Below are positions 41,732-51,286 of a stretch of DNA of 64,000 bases, one piece after another. Within the stretch, counting starts at the first letter, position 1. Every line of letters starts with the position of its first letter. A model generated the notes under the pieces. That model did no database searches. It was not told the DNA's origin and saw only the letters and a program-made list of their open reading frames with translations. Source of the stretch: Sphingobium sp. WTD-1. Lineage in GTDB: Bacteria; Pseudomonadota; Alphaproteobacteria; Sphingomonadales; Sphingomonadaceae. Where the stretch lies: NCBI RefSeq assembly GCF_030128825.1, contig NZ_CP119127.1, positions 124,001 to 188,000 of the forward strand, given 5' to 3'. The translations under genes and the position numbers were made by a program.

Positions 41732-42238
41732 TCAGGCCGGGCAGTCGCCGTCGCGCTTGCCGGTCAGGTCATGGGTGGTGCGCAGCACCGGCTTGCCGCC
41801 CTGCGTCTTGGTCATGGTGGTGCCGAAGGTCAGCGTGTCTTCGGTAAAATTGCCTTCGACCACGATTTCCGAGGTGCCGGCGCCCGCCTTGCAGGCGAGG
41901 GTCGCGATCAGCCGGCCCTTGCGCACCATCTTGTCCTTGTAGCTGCACTCACTGCCTTCCGCCCCGGCCAGCGCATCGGCGTCGGGCACGCCGGCGGCAT
42001 CGACCTTGATGCAGATCTTGTCCTCGCTCACCTGCTTGAGCGCGGCCTGATATTCCTCCGCCGTGACGGTGGGGGTATTGTAGCCGGTGGTCTTGCGGCT
42101 GATTGCCCATTGCCCTGTCTTCATCATCGCCGGCGCGGCTTCCTCCTCCTGCGCGGGCGGAGCGGCCGGTTCGCTGCCACAGGCGGCAAGGGTCAGGCTG
42201 GTGGCCAGCAAGCCGCCCAGCGTCAGAATGTCACGCAT
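41732..42238 (-). CDS. DUF3617 lipoprotein
   Basis: Lipoprotein of 168 residues with lipobox LTLAAC, then an Ala/Pro/Glu linker. The DUF3617 domain begins MKTGQWAISRKTTGYNTP and continues with cysteine-bearing segments KICIK, SECSYKDKMV and LACKAG. ATG 42238 has GGAGAGG 3-5 bases upstream. Lies 80 bases after the HNH gene. Family function unknown. Confidence 0.82.
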   Translation of the reverse strand: MRDILTLGGLLATSLTLAACGSEPAAPPAQEEEAAPAMMKTGQWAISRKTTGYNTPTVTAEEYQAALKQVSEDKICIKVDAAGVPDADALAGAEGSECSYKDKMVRKGRLIATLACKAGAGTSEIVVEGNFTEDTLTFGTTMTKTQGGKPVLRTTHDLTGKRDGDCPA

Positions 42239-42318
42239 ATCCTCTCCCCGTTCGTTCCACGGCGGCACGCTCTACCGATGCGCGCGCGGGCGCAAGGGAA
42301 ATTATCGCGCCCATTCAT

Positions 42319-42612
42319 TCATCGCCGCCGGCGCCCGGCGGACAGGGTGGGCGCATGGAAATCGGCCGGCTTGTCGGCGATCCAGGCGAGGAAGCGGGCG
42401 ATGGCGGGATGGCTGCGCAAGGCCATGGCATCGGCATAGGCGCGGGCCAGTTCCACGTTGGACAGGGTGGCGTGGATGGTGCGGTGGCAGATCGGATGCA
42501 CCGCCACCATCTGTCGCCCGCCTCGGCTCTTGGGCACGGGATGATGCCATTCGATCCGCGCGCCGAGCGGGCGGGCGCAGAGCCAGCAGCCTTGTCCCTC
42601 CCCCTGCCTCAC
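42319..42612 (-). CDS. HNH-type nuclease domain protein
   Basis: Protein of 97 residues with a compact HNH motif: zinc-knuckle CWLCARPLG, then EWHHPVPKSRGG, then HPICHRTIHATL. All catalytic and zinc positions of the fold are present. The small size and lack of other domains leave its role open: stand-alone nuclease, or a remnant of a mobile gene. The start is GTG 42612; no good ribosome site. Lies within the DUF3617 block, 40 bases after the first lipoprotein gene. Confidence 0.8.
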   Translation of the reverse strand: MRQGEGQGCWLCARPLGARIEWHHPVPKSRGGRQMVAVHPICHRTIHATLSNVELARAYADAMALRSHPAIARFLAWIADKPADFHAPTLSAGRRRR

Positions 42613-42652
42613 TCGGCCCGATCGACGCCATCAGGGAGGAACATGCCAAACC

Positions 42653-43219
42653 TCATTGCCCCTCCGAACAGTCCGGGCCGATCCAGCGGCCCTCAGACCG
42701 TGCCTTCATCGCCATCTCCATGCCATTGGGCAAGCCGGTCTGGCGCATGTCCATCTGCACCGCATAGCTGTCGGGCGCATAGATGCCGGCCATCGTCATG
42801 CTGCTCGTGCCGCCATCACGCTGGCAGGTGACATTGCCCTTCACCGTGCCACCGCGCACGGCGAAGTCGCTGTAGCGGCAATCTTTGCCGGGATCGCCGG
42901 AAAAGGCGCGGCCGTCGGGATGGGCGGCCTGCTCGGGCGTGACGCAATAGCGCAGCGTGTGGTTCATCGCCTGCTGCATCTGCTGGCGCGCTGCAGCGGG
43001 CATGGCCTCGCCCCCGCTCATCTCGATCCGTTCCATCACGAAGCGGCCTTCCCACTGACCGGGCTTGAGTTGCACCTTCTCGATCTGCGTGACGGCGGCG
43101 TCATGGCTCATCGCATCGGTCGCGGCGATCTGTGTGCCCTGGCTGGCGGGTGGCTTGTCGCATCCGGCCAGCGCCGCGAGCGCGCAGGCCAGCAGGCCGT
43201 TGGTCAAGGCTTTGGTCAT
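42653..43219 (-). CDS. DUF3617 lipoprotein (first of three)
   Basis: Lipoprotein of 188 residues with lipobox LAALAGC. The DUF3617 domain begins at about residue 50 with LKPGQWEGRFVMERIEMSGG and includes LRYCVTPEQ, DCRYSDFAVRGG and VTCQRDGG. ATG 43219 has GGGGAAG upstream; GTG one codon earlier is possible. Its promoter region is shared, divergently, with the SOS-box nuclease locus. Confidence 0.85.
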   Translation of the reverse strand: MTKALTNGLLACALAALAGCDKPPASQGTQIAATDAMSHDAAVTQIEKVQLKPGQWEGRFVMERIEMSGGEAMPAAARQQMQQAMNHTLRYCVTPEQAAHPDGRAFSGDPGKDCRYSDFAVRGGTVKGNVTCQRDGGTSSMTMAGIYAPDSYAVQMDMRQTGLPNGMEMAMKARSEGRWIGPDCSEGQ

Positions 43220-43365
43220 CACCGGCTTCCCCTGGCATATCTTGGCAGAAGCGACCCTTTATCTGGCCCAGACTTAGCAAGCGGCGGCGGGTCTGGATAT
43301 CGGGATTATTGCGATCCGGGGTGGCGGGGCGTGGCAAGGTGCTGAGGTGCGCTCCACTATCATTT

Positions 43366-43380
43366 GTTCTTGATTTGTTC
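43366..43380. promoter_or_regulatory. LexA/SOS box GTTC-N7-GTTC
   Basis: GTTC at 43366-43369 and 43377-43380 with exactly seven bases between is the alphaproteobacterial LexA operator. It lies 50 bases before the nuclease start, in an AT-rich promoter-like stretch, and is framed by the inverted repeat CTATCA (43357) and TGATAG (43390). Confidence 0.8.
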
Positions 43381-43410
43381 TTTAAATTGTGATAGGCGAT
43401 CCTTCATCAT

Positions 43411-43422
43411 GGGGGGGGGGGG
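43411..43422 (+). repeat. Run of 12 G before the nuclease start codon
   Basis: Homopolymer G12 between ATG 43409 and ATG 43430. It supplies the G-rich ribosome-binding stretch for ATG 43430 (spacing about 7). It also sets the frame of any translation from ATG 43409. Such tracts can change length by slippage. Confidence 0.8.
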
Positions 43423-43429
43423 CGTGTCG

Positions 43430-44446
43430 ATGACCGGGAGGGAGTCCGTTCGATCCAATCGCGAAACCGCATTCAGTCTTTATCTCCGCACCGGTCGGCG
43501 TATCGGGCCGGACGCGATCGAGGTGAAATTCAACCCCTGGCATGACGAGGAAAACGGTCGCTTCACCTTCCGTGGACAGGGCCGCTATTTCGGCGCCACG
43601 GGTGGCAACGCAAATGCGCCTTCGTCCCGTCCCGGTGGCACCGGCGTCGCACGGCCATCGTCACCGTTGGCGACAAGGAGAAATGGTGCTCCTGATCGCG
43701 ATCGCTTTCGCGCCGATCACCCCGCCAATCACTCGCTCTACATGGTCAAACAGGGCGACACGCTCAGCCGTATCGCCGCCCAGCGCCAGGGGCTGACGGC
43801 TGCGGACCTCGCCTGGCTGAACAACATGCCGCTCGATCACCCCTTGCAGATCGGACAGCGACTGAAGCTGCCACATCAGGCCTATCTGGACGCGGGGCGG
43901 GCAGCCAAGAACAAGGTCGTCGCCCTTGCCCATTATATGGATACGCATGGCGGGGACTTGCCGCCCGATCCGGCTGATCCGCCGTCGCTGGAAAGCCAGC
44001 TACTGAACTCGAACTGGCAGCGGGAAGTGAGAAATGGCTATGCTTTCGATATCGATGTCATCGCTCGCCCAAGAGACATCAATGCCGAACTCACCGATGG
44101 GCCGATCGCCAAACGCTCCCGGCAGGAACAGGCTCAAGCAGGTCAGCCGGATCGTCGCCCCGGTGACGATGGCGGTCATTTCATTGCTGCCCGTTTCAAC
44201 GGTCCCGGCGACAGCTTCAACCATTTCGCCCAGGATCGGAATTTCAATCGAGGCGCCTACCGCGCTATGGAAGACGGGTGGACGCGGGCACTACGCAACG
44301 GAAAGAAGGTCTTTGTCCATATCGTTCCCTTCTATGAGGGATCGTCCAAACGGCCCTATCGAATCCATGTTACTTGGCGCATCAACGGCGTCGAAGAATC
44401 CAAGGATTTTTCGAACGAAAGAAAAGGCCGGCCTCATGAGCGATAA
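43430..44446 (+). CDS. SOS-controlled LysM - DNA/RNA non-specific endonuclease toxin (YeeF-nuclease type)
   Basis: Protein of 338 residues. N-terminal region (1-55) ends in FNPWHDEENGRFTFRGQG, a motif seen in secreted and phage-associated proteins. A LysM peptidoglycan-binding domain spans about 104-148 (MVKQGDTLSRIAAQ ... IGQRLKLP). The C-terminal nuclease runs from about 235 to 330: GDDGGHFIAARFNGP (His250 the predicted base, with Gly in place of Arg in the usual DRGH), then NFNRGAYRAMEDGW (Asn273) and YRIHVTWRINGVEES. This matches the Endonuclease_NS_2 fold of YeeF-type toxins. No signal peptide. An overlapping immunity-like gene follows, and a LexA box precedes. Start ATG 43430 is preferred; ATG 43409 is in frame. 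GC is lower than in its neighbours. The toxin role is inferred. Confidence 0.8.
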   Translation: MTGRESVRSNRETAFSLYLRTGRRIGPDAIEVKFNPWHDEENGRFTFRGQGRYFGATGGNANAPSSRPGGTGVARPSSPLATRRNGAPDRDRFRADHPANHSLYMVKQGDTLSRIAAQRQGLTAADLAWLNNMPLDHPLQIGQRLKLPHQAYLDAGRAAKNKVVALAHYMDTHGGDLPPDPADPPSLESQLLNSNWQREVRNGYAFDIDVIARPRDINAELTDGPIAKRSRQEQAQAGQPDRRPGDDGGHFIAARFNGPGDSFNHFAQDRNFNRGAYRAMEDGWTRALRNGKKVFVHIVPFYEGSSKRPYRIHVTWRINGVEESKDFSNERKGRPHER

Positions 44447-44861
44447 ACTCGATACCCTGGGACCGCTCATGAACGAGATCGGTCAAGAATTGGCCAGCTT
44501 GGTCGGAGGCGATCCAGATGGCGTGTTTCTGTATGTGGAAATCGGAGACGGGTGGGTAAGCCCCAGCGTTTTCAAGGATGAAGGCGACGTCGTTCGTTAT
44601 TATAATCCGCGCGACACAAATCTCAGCGATATGCTTTGGGAAGCCTGGTATCTGGAACCCGACGGCCCCAACATGCGCTGGTCGGTGTTGGAATATATGA
44701 TCACTGGGAAGAAATTTCATGTCAGCCTGAAATATCCTGAAGAGGTGGATGTCGAAGTTATCGATAGCGAGCGCCGCGAAGCCGCGTTGCGCGCGCGGTT
44801 CGGTGACAAGCCGGTGATCTATCCGCCGCCGCCCAAGAGCGCGTTCGAATTGCAGCCCTGA
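44436..44861 (+). CDS. YezG-like (DUF600) immunity protein candidate
   Basis: Acidic soluble protein of 141 residues that overlaps the nuclease gene by 11 bases, so translation is coupled. The layout resembles the YezG family, the known partners of YeeF-type nucleases: N-terminal helix [19 protein letters not shown], strand [13 protein letters not shown], Trp/Glu-rich middle [12 protein letters not shown], strand [15 protein letters not shown], and the end [22 protein letters not shown] near 48% in the middle marks foreign origin. Similarity is recognised by pattern, not by search; position makes immunity the best reading. Confidence 0.65.
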   Translation: MSDKLDTLGPLMNEIGQELASLVGGDPDGVFLYVEIGDGWVSPSVFKDEGDVVRYYNPRDTNLSDMLWEAWYLEPDGPNMRWSVLEYMITGKKFHVSLKYPEEVDVEVIDSERREAALRARFGDKPVIYPPPPKSAFELQP

Positions 44862-44911
44862 CTTGCCAGGCCGCGGATTGCGCCCTTGCCCAAAGGCCCC
44901 ATATTACGTCC

Positions 44912-47095
44912 ATGTCGATTCTGATCCGCACCAGCCTTGAAGAACCCGAAACCGGCCAGGACTTCGTGCCGCACCGGCCCGCGCGTCCGGAGAAGAGCGA
45001 GGGTGGACGGCCCTTCACCCTGGTCAGCGACTATGAACCGTCGGGCGACCAGCCGACCGCGATCGCCGAACTGGTGGCGGCGGCCAAGCAGGGCGAGAAG
45101 GACCAGGTGCTGCTGGGCGTCACCGGATCGGGCAAGACCTTCACCATGGCCAAGACGATCGAGGCGTTGCAGCGTCCGGCGCTGATCCTGGCGCCGAACA
45201 AGATTCTCGCGGCGCAGCTCTATGGCGAGTTCAAGAGCTTCTTCCCCGACAATGCGGTCGAATATTTCGTCAGCTATTACGACTATTATCAGCCCGAAGC
45301 CTATGTCGTGCGGTCGGACACCTATATCGAGAAGGAAAGCTCGGTAAACGAGAGCATCGACCGGATGCGCCATTCGGCCACCCGCGCGCTGCTGGAGCGG
45401 GACGATGTGATCATCGTCGCGTCCGTCTCGTGCCTCTATGGCATCGGGTCGGTCGAAACCTATTCGGCGATGACCTTCTCCATGAAGAAGGGCGGAATCG
45501 AGGACCAGCGCGAAATCATCCGCAAACTGGTGGCGCTGCAGTATAAGCGCAACGATGCCGGCTTCGCGCGCGGCAATTTTCGCGTGAAGGGCGATAATCT
45601 GGAAATCTTCCCGTCCCACTATGAGGATACGGCCTGGCGCATCAGCTTCTTCGGCGACGAGATCGAGGAGATTGTCGAGTTCGATCCGCTGTCCGGCAGG
45701 AAGGTCGCCAGCCTCGATTATGTGAAGGTCTTTCCCAATAGCCACCATGTGACCCCCGGCCCGACCTTGAAGCAAGCAATGGAGGCGATCCGCTTCGAGC
45801 TGACCGAGCGGCTGAAGGAACTGGAGGCCGAGGGCAAGCTGCTGGAGGCGCAGCGGCTGGAACAGCGCACCAATTTCGACCTGGAGATGATCGCGGCGAC
45901 CGGCAGCTGTGCGGGGATCGAGAATTACAGCCGCTTCCTGACCGGCCGCCTGCCCGGCGAACCGCCGCCGACGCTGTTTGAGTATCTGCCCGAAAATGCC
46001 GTGCTGTTCGTGGATGAAAGCCACCAGACCGTGCCGCAGATCGGCGCGATGGCGCGCGGCGACCATCGGCGCAAGATCACGCTCGCCGAATATGGCTTCC
46101 GTTTGCCCAGCTGCATCGACAACCGGCCGCTGCGCTTCAATGAATGGGATGCGATGCGGCCGCAGACGGTCAGCGTCTCGGCGACGCCCGGCCCGTGGGA
46201 GATGGAGCAGACCGGCGGCGTGTTCAGCGAACAGGTGATCCGCCCCACCGGCCTCATCGACCCGCCGGTCGAGATCAAGCCGGTCGAGGACCAGGTCGAC
46301 GACCTGATCAACGAATGCCGCAAGGTCGCGGCCCAGGGATACCGCACGCTTGTCACCACGCTGACCAAGCGAATGGCGGAGGATCTGACCGAGTTCATGC
46401 ATGAGGCCGGGATCAAGGTCCGCTACATGCATAGCGATGTCGAAACGCTGGAGCGTATCGAGTTGATCCGCGATCTTCGCCTGGGCGTCTATGACGTGCT
46501 GATCGGCATCAACCTGCTGCGCGAAGGGCTCGACATTCCCGAGTGCGGGCTGGTGGCGATCCTCGACGCGGACAAGGAAGGCTTTTTGCGCAGCGAGACA
46601 TCGCTGATCCAGACGATCGGCCGCGCCGCCCGCAATGTCGATGGCCGCGTCATCCTCTATGCCGACCGGGTGACGGGCAGCATGGAGCGCGCGCTCAACG
46701 AAACGTCCCGCCGCCGCGAAAAGCAGCAGGCCTATAATGACGCGCATGGCATCACGCCCTTCACGGTGAAGAAGAATATCGGCGACATCATCGCCCATGT
46801 CGCGAGCAAGGATCAGGTCACGGTCGAGACGGGGCTGGAGGACAGGCCCCACCTCGTCGGCCATAATCTGCGCGCCTATATCGAGGATCTGGAGAAGAAG
46901 ATGCGCGCGGCGGCGGCGGACCTGGAGTTCGAGGAAGCCGGCCGCATCCGCGACGAGATCCGCAAGCTGGAGGCGGAGGAACTGGGCCTGCCGGCGGACC
47001 AGCAGGTGGCCGCCCCGCGCGGCCGCGCGACCGAGGGGAAGCCGGGGACGCGCAAGGGACGGTTCGGGAAGACGACACGGAAGTTCGGGCGGTGA
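44912..47095 (+). CDS. uvrB: Excinuclease ABC subunit B
   Basis: DNA-damage recognition helicase of nucleotide excision repair, 727 residues. Walker [12 protein letters not shown] (about 68-78), beta-hairpin region [24 protein letters not shown]-type box FVDESHQT, and helicase motif [12 protein letters not shown]. The C-terminal UVR domain for UvrC contact is near 670-705. A basic Gly/Arg/Lys tail follows. No LexA box is visible in its 50-base upstream gap. Confidence 0.97.
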   Translation: MSILIRTSLEEPETGQDFVPHRPARPEKSEGGRPFTLVSDYEPSGDQPTAIAELVAAAKQGEKDQVLLGVTGSGKTFTMAKTIEALQRPALILAPNKILAAQLYGEFKSFFPDNAVEYFVSYYDYYQPEAYVVRSDTYIEKESSVNESIDRMRHSATRALLERDDVIIVASVSCLYGIGSVETYSAMTFSMKKGGIEDQREIIRKLVALQYKRNDAGFARGNFRVKGDNLEIFPSHYEDTAWRISFFGDEIEEIVEFDPLSGRKVASLDYVKVFPNSHHVTPGPTLKQAMEAIRFELTERLKELEAEGKLLEAQRLEQRTNFDLEMIAATGSCAGIENYSRFLTGRLPGEPPPTLFEYLPENAVLFVDESHQTVPQIGAMARGDHRRKITLAEYGFRLPSCIDNRPLRFNEWDAMRPQTVSVSATPGPWEMEQTGGVFSEQVIRPTGLIDPPVEIKPVEDQVDDLINECRKVAAQGYRTLVTTLTKRMAEDLTEFMHEAGIKVRYMHSDVETLERIELIRDLRLGVYDVLIGINLLREGLDIPECGLVAILDADKEGFLRSETSLIQTIGRAARNVDGRVILYADRVTGSMERALNETSRRREKQQAYNDAHGITPFTVKKNIGDIIAHVASKDQVTVETGLEDRPHLVGHNLRAYIEDLEKKMRAAAADLEFEEAGRIRDEIRKLEAEELGLPADQQVAAPRGRATEGKPGTRKGRFGKTTRKFGR

Positions 47096-47526
47096 TACGC
47101 CGCCGCCTGCTCCTGATCGGTGCAGCGCTGGGCATCGGCCTCGTCATTATGCTCGCCGAAAATGTGGCGGCCGATATCGTCGTCGTCGGACGGACGCCCT
47201 TCACGAACGGACGCCTGGGCTTCATCGATGCGCCCGATGGCGTCCTATTTCATTTCGCCATCGCGGCGCTGCCCATGCTGGCACTCGCGCTGATCGGCAG
47301 TTCCCGGCGATGGCTCTGGGCGGTGGCGATCGGCATGACGGCGCTGTTCGCGACCTTTGCCGTCTGGCAATTGCGGCAGGATTATCTTGCCGACTTTGCC
47401 GGCGGCGCGAATATCGGCCTCGGCATCATCATGATGGCATCGCCCTGGATCACGCTGATCATGATGGGCGTCATGGCATTGCTGGCGCGGATCATCGGCG
47501 CCCGATCAGGACCGGGCGCCGCCTAG
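47092..47526 (+). CDS. Four-helix membrane protein of unknown function
   Basis: Protein of 144 residues with hydrophobic segments at about 5-25, 52-70, 74-92 and 105-135. No family recognised. GTG 47092 overlaps the uvrB stop in a GTGA, so it is translated from the uvrB message. A dispersed repeat begins at its stop codon. Confidence 0.7.
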   Translation: MIRRRLLLIGAALGIGLVIMLAENVAADIVVVGRTPFTNGRLGFIDAPDGVLFHFAIAALPMLALALIGSSRRWLWAVAIGMTALFATFAVWQLRQDYLADFAGGANIGLGIIMMASPWITLIMMGVMALLARIIGARSGPGAA

Positions 47527-47629
47527 AGCGTTTTCCAATCAGGTGGAATCACCTGATGACTCGGGAAACGCGTCAAAACAGGAGGATAGAGCAGTCGAGC
47601 CGACGCAGTCGGATCGGAATCTGCTCTAG
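47523..47629. repeat. Dispersed sphingomonad-type intergenic repeat with inner hairpin
   Basis: A 107-base element bounded by the inverted ends CTAGAGC and GCTCTAG. It contains a perfect 8-bp hairpin (ATCAGGTG / CACCTGAT around GAAT) and the phrases ACGCGTCAAAACA and AGCAGTCGAGCCG. From general knowledge this resembles a repeat found in many alphaproteobacterial intergenic regions; copies elsewhere cannot be checked here. It may act as terminator or RNA hairpin after uvrB. Confidence 0.6.
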
Positions 47630-47636
47630 ACAGGGA

Positions 47637-47960
47637 TCAATGCGTCCGGCTGGTCACCTTGGCGGTGCCGTCGGGCAGGATTTCGATCAGGTGCGCGGTC
47701 TCGTTGTCGCACTGGGCCTTCCAGCCCTTGACGCCCGGCCGGATTTCGGCGCGTTCCGAGCCAGTGACCGAGGGGCAGGCGACGCCCGATGCCTTGATCG
47801 CCTTTTCCAGCACGCCGTTGCGCAAGTCGGGATTGAGCTTGGCGACTTCAGCCGCTGCACCGGTTTCGGGCATGTTCCGGTTCTCGACCGCCGTCACCTC
47901 ATCGCCGCCGCCACAGGAGGCGAGAAACAGCGCCGTCGCCAGCAACATCATAGTCCGCAC
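47637..47960 (-). CDS. Small lipoprotein
   Basis: Predicted lipoprotein of 107 residues: signal sequence and lipobox LFLASC, then a short Gly/Asp/Glu linker and a domain with two cysteines (ASGVACPSV and WKAQCDNE), possibly disulfide-bonded. No family assigned. GTG 47960 is taken as start because AAGGAAAAGAC lies directly before it. Located 14 bases after the prolyl iminopeptidase gene, on the same strand. Confidence 0.7.
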   Translation of the reverse strand: MRTMMLLATALFLASCGGGDEVTAVENRNMPETGAAAEVAKLNPDLRNGVLEKAIKASGVACPSVTGSERAEIRPGVKGWKAQCDNETAHLIEILPDGTAKVTSRTH

Positions 47961-47974
47961 GTCTTTTCCTTCCA

Positions 47975-48925
<951 letters not shown>

Positions 48926-48966
48926 CTAACAGGCGGCGGGACGAAGCGAAATGGGGGTTTGACGCA

Positions 48967-50103
48967 ATGCGGACGATGAAGATCATGCTGGGCGCGCTGG
49001 CGCTGATGCTGGGCGTGCAGGGGGGCAATGCCAAGCCCGCCGCGCCGGCAAGCGCCAAGCGACTGGTGATCGTCGACGACGACATGATCGGCCTCAATGG
49101 CGTGCCGCTGCTGTTGCTGCAAAGCCCGGATGTCGAGGTGCTGGGCATCACCACCACCAGCGGATCGGTGTGGCGCGATACGGCCACCGCCTATGCCCTG
49201 CGCACGCTGGAGATATTGGGCCGGACCGACGTGCCGGTGGTGCCGGGCGCGACCTTCCCGCTGCTCAACAGCGCCGAGGCGACCAAGCGCTGGGAAGGCC
49301 AATATGGCCGGCTGGTGTTCAAGGGGCCATGGACCGATTACTGGCCGGGCGACACGATCCAGGAGCATCCCGGATCGACCGATCCGACCAAGGTGCCCGA
49401 CCTGCCGATCGGCAACCCCAGGACGAAGCCCAGCGCAGAGATTGCCGCCGCCTTTCTGGTGCGGATGGTGAAGGCGCATCCGGGTGAGATCACCCTGTTC
49501 GCGACCGGGCCGATGACCAATATCGCCATCGCCCAGAGCCTGGACCCCAGCTTTGCCGCCAATGTGAAGGAAATTCTCTATATGGGCGGCAGCCTGGCCC
49601 CGCATCAGGTGCTGGAAGGGCCGTCGGCCGAGCAGTTTGCCCGCGAATTCGTCAATTCGCCGCGCCGCGAGTTCAACATCCGCTGGGACCCCGAGGCGGC
49701 GAAGATTTTTGCCCATGCGCCGTGGAAGAAGATCACGATGATCCCGGTCGATCCGTCCACCGGCACGCAATGGACCCGCGCCTTCCTCGACGGACTGAAG
49801 CCCGCCCATACCCCGCTGACCGATCTGTTCCAGACCGGGCTGGAGCCGGGCTATCCGATGTGGGACGAGATCGTCGCCATGGCCTGGCTCAATCCGGAGA
49901 TCGTGACGAAGGACGAGACTTTGTGGGTCGATTTCGAGACCAGCCAGACGGCGGCCTATGGCGACACCCTGTCCTGGACGGAATCCTATCGCCCGCATCT
50001 GGGCGAGCAGGCGCAACGCGTGATCCTGTCGGTCGACCGGGCGAAGATGGAGGCGGCGATGGCACGCCTCTATATGCGGCCCGTCGGCAAGTCCGCGAAA
50101 TAA
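48967..50103 (+). CDS. Secreted nucleoside hydrolase-like protein, metal site altered
   Basis: Protein of 378 residues with an N-terminal signal peptide (1-22). The nucleoside hydrolase fold is clear: LGITTTSGSVWRDTATAYAL, TLFATGPMTNIAIAQSLDP, ILYMGGSLAP and FNIRWDPEAAKIF. The N-terminal calcium motif, normally DTDxGxDD, reads DDDMIGLNG, so the last two Asp are Leu and Asn. The enzyme may have changed specificity or lost hydrolase activity. Periplasmic location is predicted. Confidence 0.87.
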   Translation: MRTMKIMLGALALMLGVQGGNAKPAAPASAKRLVIVDDDMIGLNGVPLLLLQSPDVEVLGITTTSGSVWRDTATAYALRTLEILGRTDVPVVPGATFPLLNSAEATKRWEGQYGRLVFKGPWTDYWPGDTIQEHPGSTDPTKVPDLPIGNPRTKPSAEIAAAFLVRMVKAHPGEITLFATGPMTNIAIAQSLDPSFAANVKEILYMGGSLAPHQVLEGPSAEQFAREFVNSPRREFNIRWDPEAAKIFAHAPWKKITMIPVDPSTGTQWTRAFLDGLKPAHTPLTDLFQTGLEPGYPMWDEIVAMAWLNPEIVTKDETLWVDFETSQTAAYGDTLSWTESYRPHLGEQAQRVILSVDRAKMEAAMARLYMRPVGKSAK

Positions 50104-50106
50104 GCG

Positions 50107-50517
50107 CTATTCCCGCTTCTTCTTCGCGCCGGGCCTGATGCCGGGCTTGGCCTTTGCCTTGGGACAGGGCCAGGCCTGGCGCGTGGCGGTGAAGACCAGG
50201 GCGGAGGCGGACTGGGCGCGCTTGTCCGGATTGGCGCGCAGATAGTCGACGGTGGCGCCCTTCAACTGATTGAGCGTCACATCGGCAGGGATGCAGCTTC
50301 TGAGGCCATTCACCTCGCGCGTGGTGTTGAACGCATCGACTGCGCCAGCGACATAGCCGACGCATTCATAGCTCTTCTCGAAAAAAGCCTTGTCGGTGCG
50401 GTTGGCGGTGCAGCTTTCCAGCAGCGCCTCGCCCGAATAAAAGCCGGCCTGTGCGCTGCCCGGCGACAGCCCCGCCGCCGCAACCAGTATCAGGCCGCTT
50501 GCCCTCCGGATCGTCAT
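50107..50517 (-). CDS. Rap1a/Tai-type periplasmic protein
   Basis: Exported protein of 136 residues. After a signal peptide ending AQAG comes the Rap1a/Tai pattern: LLESCTANRTD, YECVGYVAGAVDAF, CIPADVTLNQLKGATVDYL, and the final WPCPK; four Cys fit two disulfides. In Serratia this fold neutralises type VI amidase effectors, but many members have no toxin partner. Here it follows an L,D-transpeptidase gene by 16 bases, which points to the cell wall. ATG 50517 has GGGAGG upstream. Confidence 0.82.
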   Translation of the reverse strand: MTIRRASGLILVAAAGLSPGSAQAGFYSGEALLESCTANRTDKAFFEKSYECVGYVAGAVDAFNTTREVNGLRSCIPADVTLNQLKGATVDYLRANPDKRAQSASALVFTATRQAWPCPKAKAKPGIRPGAKKKRE

Positions 50518-50533
50518 GCGCGTGCCTCCCGCC

Positions 50534-51208
50534 TTATGAGGATGCGTCCGCCTTCGGATAAGACTGGACATGCAGGGGAGGGAAAACCGCTTCGAGCGAC
50601 TTTGTGTCCGGCAGCACATAGACATAGCCGCCCTTTTTCAGAAATTGCGGGCGCAGGCCGCGATTATAGAAGGCGATCGGCACGTTGATGCAGCCAAAGG
50701 TGATGCGATTATCGTCGATCGTCGGCGACAGCATGCGCTCGCGCCGCTTTTCCTTGGGATTGCCCTTGGGGATAGTGTGCATCGCGACCGAGGTCGCATA
50801 ATCGACCCACAGCACGCGTTGCTTGCCCGCCGCCAAGCCGAACTTGGCAAGGAAGCGGCCGGCCGGCGTGGTCTTTTCCGCCGGGCCGATCTCCGCCAGG
50901 CTCTTCTTGCCGACACCCGGCGTGGCATCGTCTCCGGGCGCGATGCCGATCAGCACCGGCGCATCGGCCAGCGCCTTGCCCCTGGCATCGAACAGGAAGA
51001 CATGGGCCGCCTGCTTATCGACGATGGCATAGGGCAGGCCATGATTGTCGCCGGTCGCGGCGATCCAGTCGATCACCCGGCGCGCGTCGGGCGATCGCGG
51101 GGTTTCAGGTGCTGGCTTCTCGGACGCGGCCGCTTCCGGCGCGGCCGCCAGCGCGGGGGAGGCACCGAACAGCGCCAGCATCGCCAGCGCCCATGGGAAT
51201 ATGTGCAT
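50534..51208 (-). CDS. Periplasmic L,D-transpeptidase (YkuD)
   Basis: Peptidoglycan-modifying enzyme of 224 residues. The signal peptide ends ALAAA. The YkuD domain covers about 60-200, with His144 in VAMHTIPKGN and catalytic Cys173 in TFGCINVP. It may form 3-3 cross-links or attach proteins to the wall. First gene of a pair with the Rap1a-like gene. Confidence 0.9.
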   Translation of the reverse strand: MHIFPWALAMLALFGASPALAAAPEAAASEKPAPETPRSPDARRVIDWIAATGDNHGLPYAIVDKQAAHVFLFDARGKALADAPVLIGIAPGDDATPGVGKKSLAEIGPAEKTTPAGRFLAKFGLAAGKQRVLWVDYATSVAMHTIPKGNPKEKRRERMLSPTIDDNRITFGCINVPIAFYNRGLRPQFLKKGGYVYVLPDTKSLEAVFPPLHVQSYPKADASS

Positions 51209-51286
51209 GGAGGAGCCTATCCGGGAATGGGGCCGGCGCCCCCATGACGCGGGGGCGCCGGCGCGGGATCGGGGCCAGCCCGACCG

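Noticed and set aside
44819..46864. 681-codon open frame opposite uvrB
   Set aside because: Antisense shadow of a secure gene; composition only.
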